A DNA stretch of 64,000 bases from NCEH01 sp043195095 (GCF_043195095.1 NZ_JBAFWN010000005.1), one strand, 5' to 3'. Shown: positions 1 to 12,991, counted from the stretch's first letter. Numbers and translations are program-made. Notes: generated by a model not told the origin, from the sequence alone.

Positions 1-62
1 CGAGGCCGGGCATGACGGCCTGCGCCATATCCCATGACGCCGTCGCAAAATAATCTTTGCCG

Positions 63-99
63 TTGTCATGGCCGGGCTCGTCCCGGCCATCCACGCGGT
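63..99. repeat. Palindromic intergenic repeat, copy 1
   Basis: A 37-nt stretch containing the core GGCCGGGCTCGTCCCGGCC is identical to 474-510. Read as protein it gives 'MAGLVPAIH', the signature of a repeat family common between genes in Hyphomicrobiales. It lies on the far side of the GIY-YIG gene from copy 2, so the gene sits between direct repeats. I see no gene in positions 1-165. Confidence 0.8.
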
Positions 100-165
100 T
101 GGGCCGGGAGCAACATGGAAGGTCGGTAGCGGCAGCAGCGTGAAGCCCGGCATAAGGGGCACGCC

Positions 166-453
166 TCAGACGATCTCGTCCCAGAGGTCGCGCCATTCCG
201 GGTTGGCGTCCAGGATGAGGCGCACTTTCCAGGCCCGCGACCAGTGCTTCATGGTCCGTTCGCGTTGAATGGCGAGCCGGATCTCGGTATGCGCCTCGAA
301 ATAGACCAGCCGCTTCAGGCCATAGCGTTTCGTGAACCCTTCCGCCAGTTCTTCGCGGTGCTCGAAGATCCGCCGAACGAGATCGTTCGTGACGCCCAGG
401 TAAAGTGGCCCGTTGGGGCGGTTGGTGAGCATGTAGACGAAAGCTGCGGGCAT
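166..453 (-). CDS. GIY-YIG nuclease superfamily protein
   Basis: This 95-residue protein is a stand-alone GIY-YIG domain, about the usual length of this small family. The two signature blocks appear as VYML (residues 6-9) and LYLGVT (17-22). The conserved arginine follows in the DLVRRIFEHR helix, and a metal-binding glutamate probably lies in RERTMKHW. I start at the ATG at 453 (MPAAF): 16 upstream in-frame codons only translate the flanking palindromic repeat ('MAGTSPAMT') and are unlikely to be expressed. Known relatives are single-domain endonuclease-like proteins of unclear role, so a DNA-processing function is inference. The gene is flanked on both sides by copies of the palindromic repeat. 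Confidence 0.85.
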   Translation of the reverse strand: MPAAFVYMLTNRPNGPLYLGVTNDLVRRIFEHREELAEGFTKRYGLKRLVYFEAHTEIRLAIQRERTMKHWSRAWKVRLILDANPEWRDLWDEIV

Positions 454-473
454 GCGAGGCTCCGCATTTACCA

Positions 474-585
474 TTGTCATGGCCGGGCTCGTCCCGGCCA
501 TCCACGCGGTCAGATCGGGCGGGGCGATCTGAGGTCGGTGCTTGCGACGCGGCGTGGATGCCCGGCACAGAGCCGGGCATGACGG
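474..585. repeat. Palindromic intergenic repeat, inverted pair
   Basis: Positions 474-510 repeat 63-99 exactly over 37 nt. An imperfect inverted copy follows at 553-583 (24 of 31 bases complementary to 476-506), so the unit can fold into a long hairpin. It occupies the gap between the GIY-YIG gene and the 3' end of pccA. The rest of 586-705 shows nothing I can name. Confidence 0.8.
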
Positions 586-705
586 ACACCTCTGGACGAG
601 AGTGCATCCGCGTGGCCAACGGTCGCGTGCAGGCGGAGCTGTCCCTTCCGTCCCCGGCCGACCGCCGGGATGGTGCAGAAGGGGAAAAGACAGCCCGCCC
701 CTTCA

Positions 706-2733
<2,028 letters not shown>

Positions 2734-2778
2734 CTAGGTCGATCCCCTCGGCGCTCGGCGCCCTCGATTTCTTGCGCC

Positions 2779-2872
2779 GTCATGGCCGGGCTTGTCCCGG
2801 CCATCCACGGCCATCCCTGAAGCGTCGCCCCTGCGGCGCCGCGTGGATGCCCGGGACAAGCCCGGGCATGAC
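2779..2872. repeat. Long inverted repeat between pccB and pccA
   Basis: Arms 2779-2809 and 2842-2872 are complementary at 29 of 31 positions, with a 32-nt spacer. They belong to the same 'MAGLVPAIH' family as 63-99 and 474-585. On the pccB-pccA transcript this would form a very stable hairpin just after the pccB stop. It might protect the upstream message or reduce pccA expression; that is inference. Confidence 0.85.
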
Positions 2873-2879
2873 AACCCTG

Positions 2880-4412
2880 CTAAAGGGGGAGATTGTCGTG
2901 CTTGCGGGCGGGCTGTTCCACCTGCTTGGAGCGCAGCATGGCGAGCGCGCGGGCGATGCGCCGGCGGGTCGAATGCGGCATGATGACTTCGTCGATATAG
3001 CCGCGCTCGGCCGCCACGAAGGGCGAGAGGAAGCGCTGCTCGTAATTCTTGGTCTGGGCCGCGATCTTGTCCGGGTCGCCCATGTCGGCGCGGAAGATGA
3101 TCTCCACCGCCCCCTTCGCGCCCATCACCGCGATCTGCGCGGTCGGCCAGGCATAATTGACATCGCCGCCCACATGCTTGGAGGCCATCACGTCATAGGC
3201 GCCGCCGAACGCCTTGCGGGTGATGAGCGTGACCAGCGGGACGGTCGCCTGGGAATAGGCGAACAGCAATTTCGCGCCGTGCTTGATGAGGCCGCCATAT
3301 TCCTGCGCCGTGCCCGGCAAGAATCCCGGCACGTCCACGAAGGTGACGATGGGGATTTCGAACGCATCGCAGAAGCGCACGAAGCGCGCCGCCTTGCGGG
3401 AGGCATCGGCGTCCAGCACGCCGGCCAGCACCATGGGCTGGTTGGCGACGAAGCCCACCGTGCGCCCCTCGATGCGGCCGAAGCCGGTGACGATGTTCTT
3501 CGCATAGGCCGCCTGGATCTCGAAGAAGTCCGCCTCGTCGACGGTCTTCAGGATCAGTTCCTTGATGTCGTACGGCTTGTTGGGATTGTCCGGGATCAGC
3601 GTATCGAGGCTCTCGTCGATCCGCAGCGGATCGTCGAAGGAAGGCCATTCCGGCACGCCGGCTGCATTGTTGGCGGGCAGGAAGTCGATGAGGCGGCGGG
3701 TCTGCAGCAGCATCTCCACGTCGTTCTCATAGGCGCCGTCGGCGACCGAGGACTTGGAGGTGTGCACCTTGGCGCCGCCCAGTTCCTCGGCGGTCACGGT
3801 CTCGTTGGTGACGGTCTTCACCACGTCCGGGCCGGTGACGAACATGTAGCTCGTGTCGCGCACCATGAAGATGAAGTCGGTCATGGCGGGGGAATAGACG
3901 TCGCCGCCGGCGCAGGGGCCCATGATGAGCGAGATCTGCGGGATCACGCCGGAGGCGGTGACATTGCGCTTGAACACCTCGCCATAGCCGCCGAGCGCCG
4001 CGACGCCTTCCTGGATGCGCGCGCCGCCGGCATCGAACAGGCCGATGATGGGCGCGCGGGTCTTCAGCGCCATGTCCTGGATCTTGGTAATCTTGCGGGC
4101 ATGCTCTTCAGACAGAGAGCCGCCGAATACGGTGAAGTCCTTGGCGAACACGAACACCTTGCGCCCGTTCACCGTGCCCCAGCCGGTGACCACGCCGTCG
4201 CCGGGGATCTTCTGGGTTTCCATGCCAAAGTCGATGCAGCGATGCTGCACGAAGGTGTCGAATTCCTCGAACGAGCCGCGATCCAGCAGAAGCTCGATGC
4301 GCTCGCGGGCGGTCAGCTTGCCGCGGGCGTGCTGCGCCTCGATGCGCTTTTGGCCACCACCCAGGCGTGCAACGCCGCGCCGGCTCTCAAGCTCTTCCAG
4401 AATTTCCTTCAT
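2880..4412 (-). CDS. pccB: Propionyl-CoA carboxylase beta subunit (carboxyltransferase)
   Basis: PccB moves carboxyl from biotin on PccA to propionyl-CoA. The 510-residue protein begins MKEILEELESRRGVARLGG, the standard PccB N-terminus, preceded by the ribosome-binding sequence AGGGGACT. A longer in-frame start at 4502 would add 30 atypical residues, so I reject it. The two crotonase-like carboxyltransferase halves are intact: glycine-rich acyl-CoA pocket around FDAGGARIQEG in the N half, DVPGFLPGTAQE and RKAFGGAYDVM in the C half. It is transcribed away from the ScfR-type regulator, across a 211-nt intergenic region likely to hold both promoters, and pccA follows. Confidence 0.95.
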   Translation of the reverse strand: MKEILEELESRRGVARLGGGQKRIEAQHARGKLTARERIELLLDRGSFEEFDTFVQHRCIDFGMETQKIPGDGVVTGWGTVNGRKVFVFAKDFTVFGGSLSEEHARKITKIQDMALKTRAPIIGLFDAGGARIQEGVAALGGYGEVFKRNVTASGVIPQISLIMGPCAGGDVYSPAMTDFIFMVRDTSYMFVTGPDVVKTVTNETVTAEELGGAKVHTSKSSVADGAYENDVEMLLQTRRLIDFLPANNAAGVPEWPSFDDPLRIDESLDTLIPDNPNKPYDIKELILKTVDEADFFEIQAAYAKNIVTGFGRIEGRTVGFVANQPMVLAGVLDADASRKAARFVRFCDAFEIPIVTFVDVPGFLPGTAQEYGGLIKHGAKLLFAYSQATVPLVTLITRKAFGGAYDVMASKHVGGDVNYAWPTAQIAVMGAKGAVEIIFRADMGDPDKIAAQTKNYEQRFLSPFVAAERGYIDEVIMPHSTRRRIARALAMLRSKQVEQPARKHDNLPL

Positions 4413-4593
4413 GCGCCCAAGTCCCCTGCCGGATTGCCCAGTCTCGTCCCGGTTTCTTGCAACCAGTCTAATGGTGCCGAACGCCCGAGGGAAAGGGTTC
4501 ACATCCCCCTGCGCCGGGCGAAATGCGGCACGATGGCTGCTGCGCTAGCAAATGCAGTGAGAAAGTTGAATATGTAAAAAAATCATGTTGTAA

Positions 4594-4612
4594 TGTGTAA
4601 AGAATTTGCAAT
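4594..4612. promoter_or_regulatory. Candidate ScfR/RamB/PccR-type operator
   Basis: Two matches to the TTTGCAAA-type element described for RamB and PccR lie in tandem: TGTGTAAA (4594-4601, 6 of 8) and TTTGCAAT (4605-4612, 7 of 8), three bases apart. A further GCAAATGC element sits at 4549-4556. All lie in the pccB/regulator intergenic region, and the second site is 12 nt from the regulator start. The published PccR site has a four-base spacer, so the match is imperfect. Confidence 0.4.
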
Positions 4613-4623
4613 TCGAGGCGACC

Positions 4624-6039
4624 ATGCGCCAAAAGGTTTTCGCCGGCCATGCGGTCCGTCGCCTGCGCGAGAAGCTCGGCTTGAAGCAGAGCGAACTGGC
4701 CCATCGGCTCGGCGTCTCGCCCTCTTATGTGAACCAGATCGAGAGCAACCAGCGCCCGCTCACCGCCTCGGTGCTGATCGCCATTTCGCGCACCTTTTCC
4801 GTCGATATCACCTCGTTCGGCGCCGAGGATCTGGACCGCCTGGTGGCGGACCTGCGCGAGGCCGCCGCCGACCCCTTGTTCCGCGATCTCGACCTCGGCC
4901 TGCAGGACATGAAGGCGGTGGCCAATCTCTCGCCCGCCTTCGCCCATGCCTTCCTGCGCACCAATGCCGCCCTGCGCCGCACGGCGGAATGGCGCGCCTC
5001 CATGGACGACATGCTCACCGCCGGCATCGGCGACGAGGCCAAGCTCATCCCCTATGAGGAGGTGCGCGACTATTTCCATTATATCGACAATTACGTCGAT
5101 GCCCTCGACCGGGCGGCGGAAGGGTGTGCGGAGCGGCTCGGCCTGCTGGCCGGGGCCGAGCCCATTTCCGCGCTCATCTCCTATCTCGCCGACCGCTTCA
5201 ACGTGCGCACCGAGCTGGGCGCGCCCGATCCTGCCCTGCCGCTGTCGCGCTATGACGCGCGCAACCGCCTGCTCACCCTGTCCGGCGTGCTCTCTCCCGC
5301 GAGCCGGGCGTTCCGCCTCGGCGTGACAATCGCCCAGCTGGAGCATGGCCCGTTGATGGATCGCTTGGTGGCGGGCGCCGGGTTCCGCAGCCAGACGGCC
5401 GGGGAAATCTGCCGCCTCGCGCTCAATAATTATTTCGCCGGCGCCCTGGTGCTGCCCTATGGCCGCTTTCTCGATCTCGCCCGCGCGCGCCGGCACGATC
5501 TCGACCGGCTGGTGCTGGAAACCGGCGCGAGCCTGGAGCAGGTGTGCCATCGCCTCTCCACGCTCCAGCGGCCGGGCGCCAAGGGCGTGCCGTTCTATTT
5601 CGCCAAGGTGGATCGCGCCGGCAACATCACCAAGCGCCACAGCGCCACGCGCTTCCAGTTCGCCCGCCACGGCGGCGCCTGCGCGGTGTGGAACGTGCAC
5701 GAGGCATTCGAGGCGCAGGGCCGCACCTTGGTGCAACTCGGCGAAATGCCGGATGGCGTGCGCTACATTTGCCTTGCCCGCTCGATCCAAGCGCCGAGCT
5801 TGCGCCACGGCCAGCCGCACCGCGCCTATGCGCTCGGGCTCGGCTGCGAGGTCTCGTTCGCCGACGACATGGTCTATGCGGACGGGCTGGACCTGAAGGC
5901 GGCGCCGGTGGCGCGGCTCGGCGTGTCGTGCCGCATCTGCCCGCGCCGCGACTGCGACCTGCGCGCGTTTCCGCCGCTCGACCGGGAAATCCACACTGAT
6001 CCGCACATCCGCGACGTGGTGCCGTTTGCCATCTCATGA
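4624..6039 (+). CDS. XRE-family short-chain fatty acyl-CoA regulator (ScfR/RamB/PccR type)
   Basis: This 471-residue protein has the layout of the ScfR family. An N-terminal HTH_3 domain spans about residues 10-60 (SELAHRLGVSPSYVNQIES). A long middle region follows, and the C-terminal DUF2083-type domain carries a cysteine cluster near 435-445 (SCRICPRRDCDL). Family members RamB, PrpC2/MccR and PccR sense acyl-CoAs and control propionate or acetate assimilation. I start at ATG 4624, preceded by GAGG at 4615-4618; a TTG at 4606 is also in frame but has no better support. Divergence from pccB makes pccBA the likely target, with self-regulation probable through the TTTGCAAT-like boxes upstream. 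Confidence 0.9.
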   Translation: MRQKVFAGHAVRRLREKLGLKQSELAHRLGVSPSYVNQIESNQRPLTASVLIAISRTFSVDITSFGAEDLDRLVADLREAAADPLFRDLDLGLQDMKAVANLSPAFAHAFLRTNAALRRTAEWRASMDDMLTAGIGDEAKLIPYEEVRDYFHYIDNYVDALDRAAEGCAERLGLLAGAEPISALISYLADRFNVRTELGAPDPALPLSRYDARNRLLTLSGVLSPASRAFRLGVTIAQLEHGPLMDRLVAGAGFRSQTAGEICRLALNNYFAGALVLPYGRFLDLARARRHDLDRLVLETGASLEQVCHRLSTLQRPGAKGVPFYFAKVDRAGNITKRHSATRFQFARHGGACAVWNVHEAFEAQGRTLVQLGEMPDGVRYICLARSIQAPSLRHGQPHRAYALGLGCEVSFADDMVYADGLDLKAAPVARLGVSCRICPRRDCDLRAFPPLDREIHTDPHIRDVVPFAIS

Positions 6040-6149
6040 TTAAGCCCGCGCGGTGTCGCAATGCCGCCGCGGTCACGTACCGGAAACGCCATGGAAACAG
6101 ATCACGACTCTCGTTACCGGTGGCGTCACCGGATGAAACGAGGATGCGG

Positions 6150-7106
6150 ATGATTGGGGCAATGAGGATCGCGGGCTGGGCTGTGGCCTTTGCCTGCCTG
6201 GCGGGGGCGGCGCAGGCCTCGCCCGGCTTCACGACGGCGGACGTCAACATGCGCGCCGGTCCCGACACCCAATATCCCCGCGTCACGGTGCTGCCGGAAG
6301 GCGCACCGGTGGAGATTTTCGGCTGCCTGTCCAACCAATCCTGGTGCGATGTGGCCTGGGGTCCCAATCGCGGCTGGGTCTATGGGGAATATCTCGCCTT
6401 CGACTATCGCGGCGAGCGGGTGCTGGTGCCGGAATATGCGCCGGTGGTCGGTATTCCGGTGGTCGGGTTCAATTTCGGCAATTACTGGGGCCGCTATTAT
6501 CGCGGCGCGCCGTGGTGGAACCAGTACAATCGCTGGCAATATTATAATCCCCGCCCGCGCCCGGGCTGGGGCGTGCCGCCGCCCGGCCCCGGCCCGCGCC
6601 CGCCCGGCTGGTGGAACCATCCCGGCCGTCCCGGCTATCCGGTCGGCGGTCCCGGCTATCCCGGCCGGCCCGGCTACCCCGGCGGTCCCGGAGCGCCCGG
6701 CTATCATCCGCCCGGTGCCTATCCCGGCCGGCCTCCGGGCGGTTATCCCGGCAATCCGGGCGGCCCGCCTCCGGGCGCCTATCCCGGCCGCCCACCGCTG
6801 GGCAATCCCGGCGCTCCCCCTCCGGGCGCGTATCCCGGCCGCCCGCCGCACGGCAATCCGGGCGCTCCCCCTCCGGGCGCCTATCCCGGCCGTCCGCCGC
6901 ACGGTAATCCTGGCGCACCGCCTCCGGGGCAGCCCCAGCAAGGGCGCCCGCCCCATGGCAATCCCGGCGGGCCGCCTCCCGGCGCCAATCCCGGGCGTCC
7001 GCCGCAGGGCGCGCCCGGCGGTCCCCCTCCGGGGCAGCAGCAGCGTCCGCCGCGCGGGGCGCCTGCCGGCTGTGCACCCGGCGCGCCGTGCCCGCCGCCG
7101 CAATGA
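6150..7106 (+). CDS. Secreted SH3-domain protein with Pro/Gly-rich repeat tail
   Basis: The 318-residue protein has a signal peptide ending in QAS, then a bacterial SH3 domain (DVNMRAGPDTQYPRV to WGPNRGWVYGEYL). A Tyr/Trp-rich segment follows, and the last two-thirds is Pro/Gly-rich with tandem PPPGAYPGRPPHGNP repeats. The SH3 fold suggests binding to cell-wall peptides, and the tail probably spans or decorates the envelope. Both roles are inferred. I chose ATG 6150 because GAGG at 6140-6143 is correctly spaced; 6144 and 6162 are alternatives. Such SH3-plus-repeat proteins are common in Hyphomicrobiales with varying repeat number. The 43 nt around 6040-6110 only separate it from the upstream regulator. 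Confidence 0.8.
   Translation: MIGAMRIAGWAVAFACLAGAAQASPGFTTADVNMRAGPDTQYPRVTVLPEGAPVEIFGCLSNQSWCDVAWGPNRGWVYGEYLAFDYRGERVLVPEYAPVVGIPVVGFNFGNYWGRYYRGAPWWNQYNRWQYYNPRPRPGWGVPPPGPGPRPPGWWNHPGRPGYPVGGPGYPGRPGYPGGPGAPGYHPPGAYPGRPPGGYPGNPGGPPPGAYPGRPPLGNPGAPPPGAYPGRPPHGNPGAPPPGAYPGRPPHGNPGAPPPGQPQQGRPPHGNPGGPPPGANPGRPPQGAPGGPPPGQQQRPPRGAPAGCAPGAPCPPPQ
6771..6923 (+). repeat. Three in-register 51-nt tandem repeats
   Basis: Units begin at 6771, 6822 and 6873, exactly 51 nt apart, and encode a 17-residue Pro/Gly repeat (core PGAYPGRPPHGNP). A fourth, diverged unit begins at 6924. Because 51 is a multiple of three, slippage would change the length of the protein without breaking the frame. Confidence 0.85.
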
Positions 7107-7240
7107 GCCGAACGCGCCAGCGTCAAGCGTGATCCGACGGGTGGGGCGATGCCCCGCCCGTCTCGATTCCCAGAGCTGCGGATTCCGGTCCGCTCGCGGA
7201 CGCGCCATCCTAGGAATCGACGCGCGCGGCGCCGCGCGCT

Positions 7241-8632
7241 ATGGGCTTGGCCATGTCGGCATCATCCTCCTCTTCGGACTTCCTCGGACCCGCGCCGGTC
7301 CTGCGCTTCGCGCCTTCGCCCACAGGCCTGATCCATGTGGGCAATGCGCGTACCGCCTTGCTGAACGCGCTGCTCGCGCGGCGCGGCGGCGGCACCTTCA
7401 TCCTGCGCTATGACGATACGGACGCGGCCCGCTCGCGCGCGGAGTTCGCCGACGCCATCGCCGAGGATCTCGACTGGCTGGGCATTGCGCCCGATCGCGT
7501 GGCGCGCCAGTCCGACCGGCTCGCCCTTTATGATGCGGCCGCCGAGGCGCTGAAGGCCGCCGGCCGCCTCTATCCCGCCTATGAGACCGAGGCCGAGCTG
7601 GACCTCAAGCGCGGCCTCCAGCGCGCGCGCGGCCTGCCGCCGGTGTATGATCGCGCCGCCCTTGCTCTGACGGCGCAAGAGCGGGCCAAGCTGGAAGTGG
7701 AAGGGCGCGTGCCCCATTGGCGCTTCCGGCTGGAGCGACGCGTGGTCACCTGGGACGACGGCGTGCGCGGCCCGCAGCATGTGGACACCGCCACCCTGTC
7801 CGACCCCGTGCTGGTGCGGGCGGACGGCACCTATCTCTATACGTTCACCTCGGTGGTGGACGATCTCGACATGAGCGTGACCTGCGTGGTGCGGGGCGAG
7901 GACCACGTCACCAACACGGCGGTGCAGATTGAATTGTTCGAGGCCCTCGGCGGGGTCGCGCCGCGCTTCGCCCACCACAATCTGCTGACCTTGCCGAGCG
8001 GCGAGGGCCTCTCCAAGCGGCTCGGGCATCTCTCGCTGCGGGCGCTGCGCGAAGAAGGGCAGGAAGCGCTGGCGGTGGCCGCCGCTGCGGTTCTGGTCGG
8101 CACCTCCGATGCGCTCGCGCCGGTGGAGAGCCTGGACGCGCTCGCCGCCAAGGTGGACCTCTCCCATATTTCCCGAGCCCCGGCCCGGTTCGATCCGGCG
8201 GACCTCGCCATGCTGAGCGCGCGCACGCTGCATCATCTGCCTTTTGAGGCGGTGGCGGGCCGGCTCGTGGCGGCGGGCATCACCGGCGGCGCAGATTTCT
8301 GGCTGGCGGTGCGGGGCAATCTCTCAAGCTTCGCCGATGCCGCCCATTGGTGGCAGGTGTGCTCGGACGCCGGGAGCGGGATCATCGCCGAGGAAGACCG
8401 CGAATTTCTCGCCGCCGCAGGCGCCCTCCTGCCGCCGGAGCCCTGGGACGCTGGCACCTATGGCCCCTGGATCGCCGCCGTGAAGGCCGCAAGCGGGCGC
8501 GGCGGCAAGGCGCTGTTCCGTCCGCTGCGCCTCGCCCTGACCGGGCAGGAGACCGGCCCGGAACTCGCGGCGCTCCTGCCTTTGCTGGGCCGCGCCCGCG
8601 TTCTGGCGCGGCTCGGTGTCATAAACCCGTGA
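7241..8632 (+). CDS. gltX: Glutamate--tRNA ligase
   Basis: A class I aminoacyl-tRNA synthetase that charges tRNA with glutamate. The HIGH-equivalent motif is HVGN (residues 32-35) within FAPSPTGLIHVGNART, and the KMSKS-equivalent is LSKRLG near residue 257. The C-terminal anticodon-binding region is present, and 463 residues is normal. The first ATG is at 7241 and a second in-frame ATG is at 7253; neither has a convincing ribosome-binding site, so the first few residues are uncertain. Many alphaproteobacteria carry two GltX paralogues with different tRNA preference. This one could be either, including a form that also charges tRNA-Gln. The preceding 134 nt hold nothing recognisable. Confidence 0.92.
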   Translation: MGLAMSASSSSSDFLGPAPVLRFAPSPTGLIHVGNARTALLNALLARRGGGTFILRYDDTDAARSRAEFADAIAEDLDWLGIAPDRVARQSDRLALYDAAAEALKAAGRLYPAYETEAELDLKRGLQRARGLPPVYDRAALALTAQERAKLEVEGRVPHWRFRLERRVVTWDDGVRGPQHVDTATLSDPVLVRADGTYLYTFTSVVDDLDMSVTCVVRGEDHVTNTAVQIELFEALGGVAPRFAHHNLLTLPSGEGLSKRLGHLSLRALREEGQEALAVAAAAVLVGTSDALAPVESLDALAAKVDLSHISRAPARFDPADLAMLSARTLHHLPFEAVAGRLVAAGITGGADFWLAVRGNLSSFADAAHWWQVCSDAGSGIIAEEDREFLAAAGALLPPEPWDAGTYGPWIAAVKAASGRGGKALFRPLRLALTGQETGPELAALLPLLGRARVLARLGVINP

Positions 8633-8697
8633 GCCGCGGCAATTAACCTACGACCATACCGCAGCTTAAGGCCGCGGCGTTTACGGGGCGGGGTGTG

Positions 8698-9333
8698 ATG
8701 CGGGCGAAGCAACTGGCGCTGCTGATGGTTTTTCCGGTGGCGCTGGCCCTGAACGGCTGCGCCACCTTGTCCAAGGAAGAATGCCAGGGCGGCAATTGGC
8801 AGGAGATCGGCCAGGCCGACGGCTTCAACGGCGCGCCGGAAAGCCGCCTGCAGGAGCATGCCAAGGCCTGCAGCAGCTATGGCGTCGCGCCGAACGTGCC
8901 GGCCTATATGGCGGGGCGCGAGGTGGGCCTGGCCTCTTATTGCACGCCGGCCTCGGGCTTTGCCCATGGGCGCGCCGGCGATGATTATGCCGGCGTCTGC
9001 CCGCCGGCCACGGCGGCCGCCTTCTCGTCCGGCTATATGGTCGGCCGCAAATTGTGGGACGCGCAGCAGAATGTGCGGCGCTATGAATCGCGGGTGCTGG
9101 ACCTGGAAAACCAGTTGCGCCGCGCCGAGGACGATCTCTCCAAGCCGTGCGTGAACGATTCCGCGTGCTACTTCACGAAGCAGAACCAGCAGCGCACCCG
9201 CAACAGCCTCCGCAACGACCTCGACCGCGAGCGCTGGAACCTCTCGGACGCGCGCAACCGTTATAATATCCTGGAAGCGAGCGTGATGAGCCAGTTCCGC
9301 GCCAGCGGTCCGGGCGGCCTGCCGCCCGGCTGA
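8698..9333 (+). CDS. DUF2799-family outer-membrane-type lipoprotein
   Basis: The 211-residue precursor has a short signal with lipobox LNGC, the cysteine at about residue 21, so it is probably lipidated. The mature protein matches the DUF2799 pattern: a Cys-containing N-terminal part (KEECQGGNWQEIG, then ADGFNGAPESRLQEHAKAC) followed by a charged coiled-coil-like C-terminus (residues ~120-200). Two repeated Tyr/Gly segments (SYCTPASGFAHGRAG) are typical of the family. I chose ATG 8698; a GTG one codon earlier is also open. Function of the family is unknown. It lies 65 nt after gltX on the same strand. Confidence 0.82.
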   Translation: MRAKQLALLMVFPVALALNGCATLSKEECQGGNWQEIGQADGFNGAPESRLQEHAKACSSYGVAPNVPAYMAGREVGLASYCTPASGFAHGRAGDDYAGVCPPATAAAFSSGYMVGRKLWDAQQNVRRYESRVLDLENQLRRAEDDLSKPCVNDSACYFTKQNQQRTRNSLRNDLDRERWNLSDARNRYNILEASVMSQFRASGPGGLPPG

Positions 9334-9470
9334 ACCGATGCCCGCACGGTCCGCGTACCGGAAGGGGACGTTGATTTTGCGCGCCGCATGGGCATCGTTG
9401 GCGCACCCGGCGCGCGACTCGCGCGGCGGGGCAAGGTGCGCGGCGCAGGATGTGAAACCGGGAGGCGCGG

Positions 9471-9908
9471 ATGGGTGAAGCTCGTGGAGCGGTGTGTGGG
9501 TCCCCTCAAGCCGGCGCCCGGCGCCCCATGGCGCTGCTCGCCGGCCTGATGCTGGCGGCGGCGGTGGCGAGCCCGGCGCGCGCGGCGGAGCCCAATGCCT
9601 GGTATTCCGGCGAATACAAAAGCTGCGACCAGGACACCACGCCCGAGATCGTGCGCTGCATCACCAAGCTCACCGAGGGCTGGGAGGCCCGCCTGGAGAC
9701 CGCCCTCAAGGCGCTTTCCGCCCAGCAGACCGCCCCGCAGCAGGAACGCCTGAAGGCGGCGCAGAAGGCCTGGACCACCTTCCGCGATGCGGACTGCGCC
9801 TTCTACGTCAATGGCGAGGGCACCATCGCCCGCGTGGAGGGCGCCGAATGCCGGCGCGTACTGACCCAGCAAAGGGCGCAGGAACTGGAGCAGGCGGGGC
9901 GGCCCTGA
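9471..9908 (+). CDS. LprI-like (DUF1311) periplasmic protein
   Basis: A 145-residue exported protein with an extended signal peptide ending near ARAAE, followed by a DUF1311/LprI N-terminal-type domain. Diagnostic features are paired cysteines (SCDQ, RCIT, DCAF, ECRR) and the LKAAQKAWTTFRDADCAFY block. Relatives include LprI, a mycobacterial lysozyme inhibitor, but most are uncharacterised, so inhibition of lysozyme is only a possibility. GGAGG at 9461-9465 supports the ATG at 9471. A second ATG at 9528 would leave a shorter signal. It precedes uvrB by 51 nt. Confidence 0.8.
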   Translation: MGEARGAVCGSPQAGARRPMALLAGLMLAAAVASPARAAEPNAWYSGEYKSCDQDTTPEIVRCITKLTEGWEARLETALKALSAQQTAPQQERLKAAQKAWTTFRDADCAFYVNGEGTIARVEGAECRRVLTQQRAQELEQAGRP

Positions 9909-9959
9909 TCGGCCGCACGCCACCTTTTCTCCGGCGCCGATGCACCCCATATTGGCGCC

Positions 9960-12662
<2,703 letters not shown>

Positions 12663-12706
12663 GGGGCGGCCGGTGAAGGGCTGGAGGCTCGCCACAACGG
12701 CCTTCT

Positions 12707-12729
12707 CCCTCTCCCCGACGGGGAGAGGG
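12707..12729. repeat. Short CTCTCCCC/GGGGAGAG palindrome
   Basis: Arms CCCTCTCCCC (12707-12716) and GGGGAGAGGG (12720-12729) pair perfectly around a 3-nt loop. It lies 45 nt after the uvrB stop and may aid termination, but no T-tract follows. A near-identical palindrome lies at 12813-12835. Confidence 0.7.
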
Positions 12730-12812
12730 CTGGGGAGAGGGGGCACGCCGTCGGTTCGGCGACCCTTGAAGTCGTGAAAGGCCCAACCCCTCACCCGTCC
12801 GCTGCGCGGCCG

Positions 12813-12835
12813 ACCTCTCCCCGTGGGGGAGAGGT
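12813..12835. repeat. Second CTCTCCCC/GGGGAGAG palindrome
   Basis: Arms ACCTCTCCCC (12813-12822) and GGGGAGAGGT (12826-12835) pair perfectly around GTG. It sits 15 nt before the degenerate uvrB-tail copy. Between the two palindromes I see no gene. Confidence 0.7.
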
Positions 12836-12850
12836 GAAATTGGCGGCTTG

Positions 12851-12984
12851 CGCGTGGCGAAGCCCTCGCTGGACGACCTGGGTCCGGGGAGCGACCGGGC
12901 AGAACCCTCTCTGTCGCGACGATAAGCCAGGCCCCCGCCCCGATCCGGCGACGAAGGGATCAGAAGGGAGATCAGAGGAAGTGA
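12851..12984 (+). pseudogene. Degenerate duplicate of the uvrB 3' end
   Basis: From 12851 the frame reads RVAKPSLDDLGPGSDRAEP, almost the same as the genuine UvrB tail (RVAKPTLDDMGPGSDRAEP), then reaches a TAA at 12923. Beyond that the DNA still parallels the uvrB end up to GAGGAAGTGA at 12975-12984, but out of frame. It is a non-functional relic of about 134 nt. The AT-rich island begins immediately after it. Confidence 0.85.
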
Positions 12985-12991
12985 TAGGGTA

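Noticed and set aside
6771..6923. Regular repeats considered as a CRISPR array
   Set aside because: Units are contiguous, coding, and lack distinct spacers.
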